This document shows positions 1 to 6,614 of a stretch of DNA of 8,077 nucleotides, one piece after another. Each line of letters begins with the position of its first letter. Positions within the stretch are counted from its first letter, which is position 1. The notes beneath the pieces are model-generated. The model worked only from the letters and a program-made list of their open reading frames with translations, was not told the origin of the DNA and did not search any database. Both the position numbers and the translations under genes were made by a program. This DNA is from Pseudomonadota bacterium (GTDB lineage: Bacteria; Pseudomonadota; Alphaproteobacteria; Rhizobiales; Xanthobacteraceae): positions 1 through 8,077 of the forward strand of contig JAEZBA010000528.1 of NCBI GenBank assembly GCA_023430245.1, written 5' to 3'.

Positions 1-52
1 GGTACAATTCTGCCACGACATTGTTGCGTAATCGCAAGGGCGTCATGCTGCG

Positions 53-77
53 GCAACGGCAGTATTGGCGCTGTTGC
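53..77. promoter_or_regulatory. Inverted repeat upstream of the efflux operon
   Basis: Bases 53-60 (gcaacggc) and 70-77 (gctgttgc) form an 8-position dyad with one G.T pairing and a 9-base centre. It lies 64 bases before the adaptor start codon at 141. RND operons are often controlled by TetR- or MarR-type repressors binding such dyads near the promoter, so an operator is possible. No regulator gene is in view and no convincing -35/-10 pair was found in bases 1-140. It could be chance; the role is inferred. Confidence 0.2.
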
Positions 78-140
78 AGTTTCCTGCCACGGTAGCTCAC
101 GAAACAGAAGCGATTGCAGCCGGCCGATCTCGAGGGACTT

Positions 141-1265
141 ATGAATTTGCGAAGAACCACCCGTCATCCGCTGCGAAAAGCCGCCAGCGGCTCGCTGCTG
201 CTCGTTCTCCTTCCCGCCTTGCTCATCGGATGTTCGCGCGAAGAGGAAAAGGCCGAGCCTGACATTCGACCGGTGCGCGCGCTCAAGGTCGAGCGGCGCG
301 ATGCCGGCGTGCCGGTGACGCTGACCGGACGGATCGCGGCCGAGGACGAGGTGTCGCTCGCGTTCCGCATTTCCGGGCGCATGATCAAGATGGACGTCAA
401 TGTCGGCGACCGGCTGACACCGGGGCAGGTGGTCGCGCAGCTTGATTCGGTGAACGAACAGAATGCCCTGCGCACCGCCAGGGCGAATCTCACCGCCGCC
501 GAGGGGCAACTGACCCAGGCCCGCAATCACTTCGAACGTCAGGACACGCTGCTGAAGCAGGGCTGGACCACGCGGGTCATCCACGAACAGGCCACGCAGG
601 CGCTGCAGACGGCGGAATCGCAGGTCGAGGCCGCCGAGGCGCAGCTCAAGACCGCGCAGGATCTCGTCGGCTTCACCGAATTGAAGGCCGACGCGCCCGG
701 CGTCGTCACCGCCATCGGCCCGCGCGCCGGCGAGGTGGTGCAGGTCGGCCAGATGATCGCGCGGGTAGCGCGGCAGGATGGCCGCGATGCCGTGTTCGAC
801 GTGCCTGCGCAACTGATCCGGGCCGCACCGAGCGACCCGCTGATCACGGTGTCGCTGAGCGACGATCCCAAGGTGACCGCCGAGGGCCGCGTGCGCGAAG
901 TCGCGCCGCAAGCCAATCCGGTGACACGCACCTTTGAGGTCAAGGTCGGGCTGACCAATCCGCCGGAAGCGATGCGGCTCGGCGCCACCGTGGTCGGCCG
1001 TATGGAATTGGCGGCTGTCTCGGTGTTCGAGATTCCGGCCAGTGCGTTGACCCGCTCGAACGACCAGGCTTCGGTCTGGATCGTCGATCCGAAGAAGAAC
1101 ACGGTGGCGATGCGCAATGTCGATGTGGTGCGCTTCGACCAGAACCAGGTGTCGGTCGGATACGGGTTGGAGAATGGCGACATCATCGTGACCGCGGGCG
1201 TGCAGGCACTGCATCCGGGTCAGCAGGTCCGCCTTCTCGGATTGAACCCGAGAAACAATCCATGA
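141..1265 (+). CDS. RND efflux periplasmic adaptor (membrane fusion protein), lipoprotein
   Basis: This is the periplasmic adaptor that links an RND pump in the inner membrane to an outer-membrane channel. The 374-residue protein starts with a charged stretch, a hydrophobic run and a lipobox LLIGC whose Cys31 would be lipidated. Next come a first lipoyl half (about 66-102, with VNVGDRLTPGQVVAQLD), an Ala/Gln/Glu-rich coiled-coil hairpin (about 105-178), the second lipoyl half (about 180-211, DAPGVVTAIGPRAGEVV), a beta-barrel (about 215-290) and a membrane-proximal domain up to about 366. The ATG at 141 is chosen because GAGGG sits five bases upstream and the signal sequence then starts correctly; an in-frame TTG at 114 only adds an unhelpful extension. 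The stop overlaps the transporter start as ATGA, implying translational coupling. Family assignment is firm; the exported substrate cannot be read from the sequence. Confidence 0.95.
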   Translation: MNLRRTTRHPLRKAASGSLLLVLLPALLIGCSREEEKAEPDIRPVRALKVERRDAGVPVTLTGRIAAEDEVSLAFRISGRMIKMDVNVGDRLTPGQVVAQLDSVNEQNALRTARANLTAAEGQLTQARNHFERQDTLLKQGWTTRVIHEQATQALQTAESQVEAAEAQLKTAQDLVGFTELKADAPGVVTAIGPRAGEVVQVGQMIARVARQDGRDAVFDVPAQLIRAAPSDPLITVSLSDDPKVTAEGRVREVAPQANPVTRTFEVKVGLTNPPEAMRLGATVVGRMELAAVSVFEIPASALTRSNDQASVWIVDPKKNTVAMRNVDVVRFDQNQVSVGYGLENGDIIVTAGVQALHPGQQVRLLGLNPRNNP

Positions 1266-4200
1266 CCTTCAATCTTTCGGAATGGGCGCTCAAGAACCGC
1301 TCGATCACCATCTATCTAATGATCATCGCGGTGCTGGCGGGGGTCGGCTCGTATTTCAAGCTCGGCCGCGCCGAGGACCCGACCTTCATCATCAAGACCA
1401 TGGTGGTGTCGGCGGCATGGCCCGGCGCCACCGTGGAAGAAACGTTGAAGCAGGTCACCGAGCGGCTTGAGCGCAAGCTGCAGGAGACCCCGCATCTCGA
1501 CTTCCTGCGTAGTTTCACCCGCGCCGGCGTCACCACCATCTTCGTCAACCTGAAGGGTTCGACCACGGCGCAGCAGGTGCCGGACGTCTGGTACGATGTC
1601 CGCAAAAGCGTCGGCGACATCCGGCACACGCTTCCGGCCGGTGTGATCGGTCCGGCCTTCAACGACGATTTCGGCGACACTTTCGGCATCATCTACGGCT
1701 TCACCGCGGACGGATTCACCCAGCGGGAGCTGCGTGACTATGTCGAGAATATCAGGTCCGAGCTGCTCCATGTCGCGGACGTATCCAAGATCGAAATCCT
1801 CGGCGCGCAGGACGAACGCATCTTCGTCGAGTTCTCTACCCAGGACCTGGCCAATCTCGGGCTGGAACGGTCGCAACTGATCGCGGCGCTGCAGGCGCAG
1901 AACGTGGTGCAGCCGGCCGGCGCGGTCCAGACCGAGGCCGAGACCCTGCAGATTCGTGTGTCCGGCGCCTTCCAGTCCGAAGAGGATGTGCGCAACATCA
2001 ATTTCGTGGTCGGCGGCCGGGTGTTGCGGCTGGCTGATATCGCCAATGTGCGGCGTGGCTATGCCGATCCGCCGCAGCCGATGTTTCGCGTCAATGGTGA
2101 ACCGGCCATCGGACTTGCGATCGCGATGCGTGACGGCGGCGACATCCTCGCGCTCGGCAAAAATCTGGCCAATGCGATGAAGCGCCTCAGCGCCGATTTG
2201 CCGATCGGCATTGAGCCGAAACTGGTCGCCGACCAGGCGGTCACGGTCGAGAGCGCGATCTCCGAGTTCATGACCTCGCTCTGGCAGGCGGTCGGCATCA
2301 TCCTGTTCGTGAGCTTCATCAGCCTGGGCGTACGGCCGGGACTCGTGATCGCCACCGCGATTCCGTTGACGCTGGCGGTCGTGTTCTCGGTGATGGAGAT
2401 CGTCAATATCGACATGCAGCGGATTTCGCTCGGCGCGCTGATCATCGCGCTGGCGCTGATGGTCGACGACGCCATGACCACGACGGACGCGATGCTGACG
2501 CGGCTGGCGGCGGGCGATACCAAGGAGCAGGCCGCGACCTTCGCGTTCCGGACCTATGCCTTCGCGATGCTGGCCGGCACGCTGGTGACGATTGCGGGCT
2601 TCGTTCCGGTCGGGTTCGCAGCCAGTTCGGCCGGAGAATACACTTTCTCGCTATTCGCCGTGGTCGCCATCGCGCTGGTGGTGTCATGGTTTGTCGCAGT
2701 TCTGTTCGCGCCACTGCTCGGGCTCGTGATCCTGTCGACGCCGAAGAAGGAAACGAGCTCCGAACCGGGCTTCGTGTTCCGCACCTACCGGGCCTTCCTG
2801 ACTGGCGCCATCCGTGCGCGCTGGTTGACGATTGCGCTCACGATCGGGATGTTTGTTGCGTCCTTCCTCGCGATGCCGCTGATTCCGCGGCAATTCTTTC
2901 CGTCGTCCGACCGGCCGGAGCTTCTGGTCGATCTCAGCCTGCCGCAGAATGCTTCGATCTATGCCAGCGAGGAGATTGCCAAGCGTTTCGACGCGGCGCT
3001 GAAGGACGATCCGGATCTCGACCGCTGGAGCACCTATGTCGGGCGCGGCGCCATCCGCTTCTACCTGCCGCTGAACGTGCAACTGCCGAATAACTTCTTC
3101 TCTCAGGCGGTGCTGGTGGCCAAGGACGTGCCGGCGCGCGAACGGCTGAAGGTCAAGCTGGAAAAGCTGCTGGCCGAGGAATTCCCAAGCGTCGTCGCGC
3201 GGGTCTATCCGCTTGAGCTCGGTCCGCCGGTCGGATGGCCGATCCAGTATCGCATCAGCGGCGCCGATATCTCCAGGGTGCGGGAATTCTCGCTCCAGCT
3301 CGGCGAGGTGATCGCGAAGAACCCCCAAGCCATCAATATCAATTACGAATGGATGGAGCCGGCGCGCCAGCTCCGCATCCGCATCGACCAGGATGAAGCG
3401 CGATCGCTGGGCCTGAGTTCGCAGGCGCTTGCAAATGTCCTCAACACAGTGATTTCGGGCGTCACGATTACCCAGGTCCGCGACGACATCTACCTGGTCG
3501 ATGTGGTGGTGCGCGCCACGCAGGATCAGCGGGTCTCGATCGATACGCTACGCACGACGTCGATCCCGCTGCCGGGCGGGCGCACGGTGCCGCTCAGCCA
3601 GTTCGCGACCTTCGAATACGGCCAGGAATATCCGCTGGTCTGGCGGCGCGACCGGCTGCCGACCCTCACCGTGCACGCCGATCTGCGGCCGGGCATCCTG
3701 CCGGATACCGTCGTGTCCGCGCTGGCGCCGGAGATCGCGGCCTTCTCCGCATCGCTGCCGGCAGGCTATCAGCTTGCGGTCGGCGGCACCGTCGAGGAAA
3801 GCGCGAAATCGCAGGCCTCGGTGCTCGCTGTCATTCCGGCAATGCTGCTGATCATGCTGACGGTGCTGATCTTCCAGCTCCGCAGCTTCCAGAAGCTGGT
3901 CATCGTCCTCAGCGTGGCGCCGCTCGGATTGATCGGCGTCGTGCTGGCGCTGCTCACCTTCAACCGCCCGCTCGGCTTTGTCGCCATTCTTGGCGTGCTC
4001 GCCCTGCTCGGGATGATCACCAAGAATGCGGTGATCCTGCTCGGACAGATCGATGCCGAACTCGAAGCGGGCAAGGATATCATGACCGCCGTGATCGACG
4101 CTTCCAGCGCGCGCTTCCGGCCGATCATGCTTACCGCGATCTCCACCGTGCTCGGCATGATCCCGATCGCGCCGACGGTGTTCTGGGGGCCGATGGCCTT

Positions 4201-4324
4201 CGCCATCATGGGCGGCCTTCTGGTCGCCACCATCCTCACGCTCATCTTCCTGCCGACGCTTTACGTGACCTGGTTCAGCCTGACCGAGAAGCGCGGCGAC
4301 AAACCGGTAGCAACGCCGGCATGA
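1262..4324 (+). CDS. RND efflux transporter, HAE-1 (AcrB-like) family permease
   Basis: This is an inner-membrane, proton-driven exporter subunit expected to work as a trimer with the adaptor encoded just upstream. At 1020 residues it has the normal full length. It shows the internal duplication of the family: TM1 near 14-32, a large periplasmic domain, TM2-6 around 335-490, TM7 near 518-540, a second periplasmic domain, and a TM8-12 block from about 850. Proton-relay residues are present: an Asp pair at 402-403 in LMVDDAM (AcrB D407/D408) and Lys921 in MITKNAVILL (AcrB K940). After the Asp pair, the common VVVEN stretch is replaced by TTTDA, which marks a subgroup away from AcrB itself. ATG 1262 overlaps the adaptor stop, and the stop overlaps the next ATG at 4321. 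Intact reading frame. The substrate (drug, solvent, metabolite) is unknown; the lack of a His/Met-rich metal site argues against a metal-efflux (HME) pump. Confidence 0.96.
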   Translation: MTFNLSEWALKNRSITIYLMIIAVLAGVGSYFKLGRAEDPTFIIKTMVVSAAWPGATVEETLKQVTERLERKLQETPHLDFLRSFTRAGVTTIFVNLKGSTTAQQVPDVWYDVRKSVGDIRHTLPAGVIGPAFNDDFGDTFGIIYGFTADGFTQRELRDYVENIRSELLHVADVSKIEILGAQDERIFVEFSTQDLANLGLERSQLIAALQAQNVVQPAGAVQTEAETLQIRVSGAFQSEEDVRNINFVVGGRVLRLADIANVRRGYADPPQPMFRVNGEPAIGLAIAMRDGGDILALGKNLANAMKRLSADLPIGIEPKLVADQAVTVESAISEFMTSLWQAVGIILFVSFISLGVRPGLVIATAIPLTLAVVFSVMEIVNIDMQRISLGALIIALALMVDDAMTTTDAMLTRLAAGDTKEQAATFAFRTYAFAMLAGTLVTIAGFVPVGFAASSAGEYTFSLFAVVAIALVVSWFVAVLFAPLLGLVILSTPKKETSSEPGFVFRTYRAFLTGAIRARWLTIALTIGMFVASFLAMPLIPRQFFPSSDRPELLVDLSLPQNASIYASEEIAKRFDAALKDDPDLDRWSTYVGRGAIRFYLPLNVQLPNNFFSQAVLVAKDVPARERLKVKLEKLLAEEFPSVVARVYPLELGPPVGWPIQYRISGADISRVREFSLQLGEVIAKNPQAININYEWMEPARQLRIRIDQDEARSLGLSSQALANVLNTVISGVTITQVRDDIYLVDVVVRATQDQRVSIDTLRTTSIPLPGGRTVPLSQFATFEYGQEYPLVWRRDRLPTLTVHADLRPGILPDTVVSALAPEIAAFSASLPAGYQLAVGGTVEESAKSQASVLAVIPAMLLIMLTVLIFQLRSFQKLVIVLSVAPLGLIGVVLALLTFNRPLGFVAILGVLALLGMITKNAVILLGQIDAELEAGKDIMTAVIDASSARFRPIMLTAISTVLGMIPIAPTVFWGPMAFAIMGGLLVATILTLIFLPTLYVTWFSLTEKRGDKPVATPA

Positions 4325-4692
4325 TTGGAATTGTCATGCGACCTGTGACTGCAATTCTCGCCATGCTCGGCGTTGTCTCGGCACTGGCCGTGAGTGCGCC
4401 TGTGACCGGCCACGCCGCATCCGTGACAAGCGGCACGGACATCTCGGCCCAGCGTAGATCCTCGCAGCGCCATGTTGTGCCGCGATCGGTCGGGCGGCGG
4501 CAGGCCGATCGGCAAAGCGCGCAGGCCATGGCGCCGCGGGTTTATGTGCCGGGACACTTCGCGTGGGATCGCCGGCGCGGCCAGTATTCCTGGGTCGCGG
4601 GCCGCTGGGAGCGATACGATCCGAAGCACGCCTTCGTCGGCACCGGTCTGGTCTATCGCAACGGACAATGGACCTTCGGCCCGGCGCGCTGA
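4321..4692 (+). CDS. Small secreted protein with WxxGxW/YxPGxF-type repeats
   Basis: Predicted 123-residue exported protein of unknown function. A hydrophobic segment (about 9-29) followed by GHAAS suggests a Sec signal peptide cleaved near residue 32. A basic, Gln/Arg-rich middle (43-69) follows, then two related aromatic motifs, YVPGHFAW (75-82) and SWVAGRWER (90-98), and a third weaker aromatic stretch NGQWTFGP (114-121). This pattern matches the small YXWGXW/WxxGxW repeat proteins common in proteobacteria, whose role is not established. The first ATG overlaps the RND stop as ATGA, so the gene is probably co-translated with the pump. An in-frame ATG at 4336, preceded by GGAA at five bases and giving the more typical MRPVT signal start, is an equally good choice (118 residues). 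A periplasmic accessory role for the pump is only inferred from position. Confidence 0.75.
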   Translation: MIGIVMRPVTAILAMLGVVSALAVSAPVTGHAASVTSGTDISAQRRSSQRHVVPRSVGRRQADRQSAQAMAPRVYVPGHFAWDRRRGQYSWVAGRWERYDPKHAFVGTGLVYRNGQWTFGPAR

Positions 4693-4711
4693 GACGGCGC
4701 TCGAAAACGCT

Positions 4712-5374
4712 CTATCGCGCGGTGACTTCACGGACCCGCGCCATCACAATGTCCTGCAGCCGCCGCGACTGATCGATATTGCGGTGGTTGAGACCGGGAC
4801 TGTTCGTCAGGTTCAGGTTGACCTTCTGCTTGGTTCGCGATTGCTGGTACGACGCCCGGCGGCCGACCCCGTTATTCTGATAGAAGTTGACGAAGTAGCG
4901 GACATTGTTGGGCACGGTAAAGCTGTTGGTCGGATCAAAGGTCGCGAGATAGGTGACTGGGATACCTTTGCCATTGAGCCTGCGCGCGATCCGGTAGGCG
5001 TTGTTGGCACCCAGCGAATGCCCGATCAGGATGATCGGCGCGGTGCGTCCGGCCCGGTAATTTCGTGCGATTGTATCCGCAGCATTCTGCCATCCGCGAT
5101 GATTAATCAGGACCGGGCTGAAGCCATCGGCGGTGAGCTTGGCCGCCAGTTCATCCATCCCGCGCGAGAACACATTGGCCAGCCCGCGCAACAGATAGAT
5201 CTGCGCATCGGTATTGAGGTTGTTGCGGGTGGCTTGCGCCAGCACGGCCTCGTGCGGCAGGATCGGTGCGCCTTGAACGGGAGCTATTGCGGATTGTGCC
5301 GATGCGGCAGCCGGTATGATGGCGCAGGCAAGGGCAGCCAGCGCTGCATGGCAGATCGCACGCATCACACTCAT
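4712..5374 (-). CDS. Predicted secreted alpha/beta-hydrolase (lipase/thioesterase-like)
   Basis: This is a probable exported serine hydrolase of 220 residues. The N-terminus (MSVMRAICHAALAALA...) is a clear signal peptide with likely cleavage after ASA near residue 26. The nucleophile elbow GHSLG lies at 118-122 (Ser120) after a hydrophobic strand IILIGH, Asp147 follows in ATFDPT, and His197 in LNHRNID is the best third triad member. Spacing and order (Ser-Asp-His) fit a compact alpha/beta-hydrolase. The segment LLRGLANVFSRGMDELA precedes the elbow. Three in-frame ATGs cluster at 5383, 5374 and 5365; 5374 is preferred because the AGGG box ends nine bases before it, whereas it abuts 5383. The longer open frame to 5497 would bury the signal peptide. 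It converges on the small repeat-protein gene and diverges from mrpE. The true substrate (lipid, polyester, acyl-thioester) is unknown. Confidence 0.85.
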   Translation of the reverse strand: MSVMRAICHAALAALACAIIPAAASAQSAIAPVQGAPILPHEAVLAQATRNNLNTDAQIYLLRGLANVFSRGMDELAAKLTADGFSPVLINHRGWQNAADTIARNYRAGRTAPIILIGHSLGANNAYRIARRLNGKGIPVTYLATFDPTNSFTVPNNVRYFVNFYQNNGVGRRASYQQSRTKQKVNLNLTNSPGLNHRNIDQSRRLQDIVMARVREVTAR

Positions 5375-5383
5375 CGCCAACAT

Positions 5384-5387
5384 CCCT
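5384..5387 (-). promoter_or_regulatory. Ribosome binding site that decides the hydrolase start
   Basis: On the minus strand the sequence reads ggcaggg then atg ttg gcg atg. The AGGG core directly touches the first ATG (5383), leaving no spacer, but stands nine bases from the ATG at 5374. This favours 5374 as the initiation codon and still leaves a complete signal peptide. Confidence 0.45.
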
Positions 5388-5518
5388 GCCAATAGCTCAC
5401 GCGCATCTCGCTGCAACACCCGCCTGCAGCCGGTTTTGTGAATGAAAATCAGTCCGGTCTCAACCTGAAAGATGCCACCGCGCGGTCGTCCCGGCATCGT
5501 CCGAGAGCAAGCATAATA

Positions 5519-5547
5519 TTGATTTTGGCTCCTGCGGCTTCTAATGT
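5519..5547 (+). promoter_or_regulatory. Weak sigma70-like promoter candidate for the mrp operon
   Basis: TTGATT (5519-5524) and TAATGT (5542-5547) are separated by 17 bases, the optimal spacing. They match the consensus at four and three of six positions respectively. The pair lies 45 bases before the mrpE start in the A/T-richest part of the gap. The match is weak and may be chance. Confidence 0.25.
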
Positions 5548-5601
5548 CAGCGTGTGCTCAACGCGTTGCGGAATGGGGGAGTTGCTGACACATGACGTCA
5601 G
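5545..5601 (+). promoter_or_regulatory. Competing inverted repeats around the mrpE start
   Basis: tgtcagc (5545-5551) is an exact reverse complement of gctgaca (5584-5590), and the loop contains the purine-rich ribosome site GGGGGA (5575-5580). The right arm can instead pair in a smaller hairpin: ctgac (5585-5589) with gtcag (5597-5601), with the start codon 5592-5594 in its 7-base loop. The two structures are mutually exclusive. This could be a translational control element or an operator, or chance; no known riboswitch family is recognised. Confidence 0.2.
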
Positions 5602-6110
5602 GCCATTCCGGATCGAAAATGCCCGGCGGCTTTTTGTGGCTGTGGCTGCTGCTGACCATCATCTGGTTCGCCGCCAATTCGTCGCTCGCCATTGAATCGA
5701 TCCTGAGCGGCGCTGCCATTTCCGGCGTGTTGGCCTTTGTCTTCGTGCGACACTACCCGGCATGGGCGGATATCCGCCTCACGCCGTCGCGGCTCTTCCA
5801 CTTCATCCGCTATACCGGCGTGTTCCCCCTCGAAATGGTGCGCGCCAACCTCACGATGCTGCGCTACGTCTATGCGCCGCGCATCGACATCAATCCGGGG
5901 GTCGTAAAGGTCCGGACCCGGCTGAAGACGCCGGTCGGGCGGCTCGCGCTCGCCAATTCGATCGCGCTGACGCCCGGATCGCTGGTCCTCGATCTCGACG
6001 GCGAGACGATGACGGTCCACTGGCTCGACATGCAGACGACCGACCCGGAGGAGGCCACGCGCATTATTGTCGGGCCGTTCGAGCGCGACCTGGAGAAGAC
6101 CTTTGGCTGA
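5592..6110 (+). CDS. mrpE: Mrp/Mnh/Pha-type antiporter subunit E
   Basis: This is subunit E of the multi-subunit Na+(K+)/H+ antiporter in the cytoplasmic membrane, homologous to MbhA of membrane-bound hydrogenases. The 172-residue protein has two hydrophobic helices (about 13-35 and 36-54), an amphipathic segment with GVFPLEMVRANLTMLR (76-91), and the family signature LALANSIALTPGSLVLDLD (118-136), followed by a soluble C-terminal domain ending EKTFG. Subunit E peripherally stabilises the antiporter and is not thought to carry the ion itself. The ATG at 5592 follows GGGGGA by 11 bases, slightly long; ATG 5619 is possible but would trim the N-terminus close to the first helix and has no better ribosome site. 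It is the first gene of the operon and its last eight bases overlap mrpF. Confidence 0.93.
   Translation: MTSGHSGSKMPGGFLWLWLLLTIIWFAANSSLAIESILSGAAISGVLAFVFVRHYPAWADIRLTPSRLFHFIRYTGVFPLEMVRANLTMLRYVYAPRIDINPGVVKVRTRLKTPVGRLALANSIALTPGSLVLDLDGETMTVHWLDMQTTDPEEATRIIVGPFERDLEKTFG
6092..6095 (+). promoter_or_regulatory. Ribosome binding site deciding the mrpF TTG start
   Basis: GGAG lies inside the end of mrpE, seven bases before the TTG at 6103. No ATG or GTG gives a full-length N-terminus, and this is the only candidate codon with a well-spaced Shine-Dalgarno, so mrpF is read from TTG. Confidence 0.6.
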
Positions 6111-6363
6111 CACCCTTTTGCTCGTGGCTGGTGTGCTGATCTTCTTCGCGATCGGCTTTTCGGTATTACGTCTGATTATGGGCCATACGGTCGTAGACCG
6201 GATCGCCGCAGTCGATCTACTCACTGTCATCTCGATTTCGATGATCGCACTTTACGCACATATTGCCGACCGCTTCATCTATCTCGATGTCGCGCTGGTC
6301 TATGGCGTGCTGAGCTTCCTCGCGGTGGTTGCGACCGCGCGTTATCTCGAACGCGGGCTCTAG
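6103..6363 (+). CDS. mrpF: Mrp/Mnh/Pha-type antiporter subunit F
   Basis: This small membrane subunit F of the cation/proton antiporter (MbhB homologue) is 86 residues long, the usual family length. It has three hydrophobic helices (about 3-24, 35-55, 60-81). The signature between TM1 and TM2 is LRLIMGHTVVDRIAAVDLL (22-40), carrying Asp32, Arg33 and Asp38. The C-terminal helix reads DVALVYGVLSFLAVVATARY (62-81), typical of the family. The family motif is usually GPT before the DR pair; here it is GHT, a small departure. The start is TTG at 6103, supported by GGAG at seven bases; upstream in-frame codons would only extend into the mrpE end. It overlaps mrpE by eight bases and stops four bases before the next ATG, so coupling is likely. 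Confidence 0.9.
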   Translation: MADTLLLVAGVLIFFAIGFSVLRLIMGHTVVDRIAAVDLLTVISISMIALYAHIADRFIYLDVALVYGVLSFLAVVATARYLERGL

Positions 6364-6367
6364 GACG

Positions 6368-6610
6368 ATGCTCGAGCTTCTCGTCTGCCTCATCTGTGCC
6401 GCCATCGTTGCCAGCGCGATCCTTGCGGTCGCACTGAAAGGGGTGCTCGCCGCCGCGGTGAGCGGGGGGCTGGCGACGCTGTTCGCCGCCGTCTGCTACG
6501 TGCTGCTCGGCGCGCCGGATGTGGCGATGACGGAAGCCTCGATCGGCTCGGGGCTCTCCACGCTGATCTTCCTCTATGCGATCCGCAGGACTTCGGGTGC
6601 GAAGGAGTGA
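6368..6610 (+). CDS. MbhD-like subunit (stand-alone MrpA C-terminal module, DUF4040 type)
   Basis: This 80-residue membrane protein corresponds to the MbhD subunit of membrane-bound hydrogenases and to the first part of the C-terminal extension of MrpA. Three helices are visible (about 2-20, 22-47, 56-72). The signature is YVLLGAPDVAMTEASIGSG (44-62), with Asp51 in the PD pair and Glu56 in the TE pair, acidic membrane residues conserved in this family and thought to belong to the ion path. In classical Mrp operons this stretch is fused to the large NuoL-like subunit A; here it is a separate gene between mrpF and mrpG. ATG 6368 follows AGGA by only two bases, a short spacing, but lies four bases after the mrpF stop and gives a sensible N-terminus; an upstream open frame starting at 6329 would overlap mrpF. 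Family call firm, detailed function inferred. Confidence 0.88.
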   Translation: MLELLVCLICAAIVASAILAVALKGVLAAAVSGGLATLFAAVCYVLLGAPDVAMTEASIGSGLSTLIFLYAIRRTSGAKE

Positions 6611-6614
6611 GGCC

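Larger units (their letters stand above)
5375..5591. other. Divergent intergenic region, hydrolase / mrp operon
   Basis: This 217-base gap separates the minus-strand hydrolase gene from mrpE and should carry promoters for both. It is locally more A/T-rich around 5510-5526 than the surrounding coding sequence. A weak sigma70-like pair faces mrpE and a 7-base inverted repeat brackets the mrpE ribosome binding site (separate entries). I found no convincing promoter facing the hydrolase. No gene is supported here: the short open frames that cross it have no recognisable protein sequence. Confidence 0.6.

Noticed and set aside
11..91. Direct repeat tgccacg at 11-17 and 85-91
   Set aside because: Seven bases over this distance is expected by chance in GC-rich sequence.
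114..140. TTG start extending the adaptor by nine residues
   Set aside because: The ATG at 141 has a well-placed GAGGG and gives a standard lipoprotein signal; the extension adds acidic residues before the signal.
539..1186. Minus-strand open frame of 215 codons inside the adaptor gene
   Set aside because: Ser/Thr/Cys-rich composition typical of the antisense of a GC-rich gene; no motif seen.
2684..3328. Minus-strand open frame of 214 codons inside the RND gene
   Set aside because: It is Arg/His/Pro-rich low-quality sequence antisense to a clearly real transporter, with no domain or ribosome site.
4472..5395. Plus-strand open frame of 307 codons across the hydrolase region
   Set aside because: It runs through the end of the small repeat-protein gene and antisense to the hydrolase, has no recognisable motif or signal, and reflects the high GC content. 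The minus-strand frame has a signal peptide and a GHSLG motif.
5375..5497. Longer N-terminus for the hydrolase from 5497
   Set aside because: It would place about 41 polar residues ahead of a complete signal peptide, and the AGGG box fits the internal ATG at 5374.
5593..5600. TGACGTCA 8-base palindrome at the mrpE start
   Set aside because: It is short, inside the first codons, and needs no special explanation; no second copy was noticed nearby.
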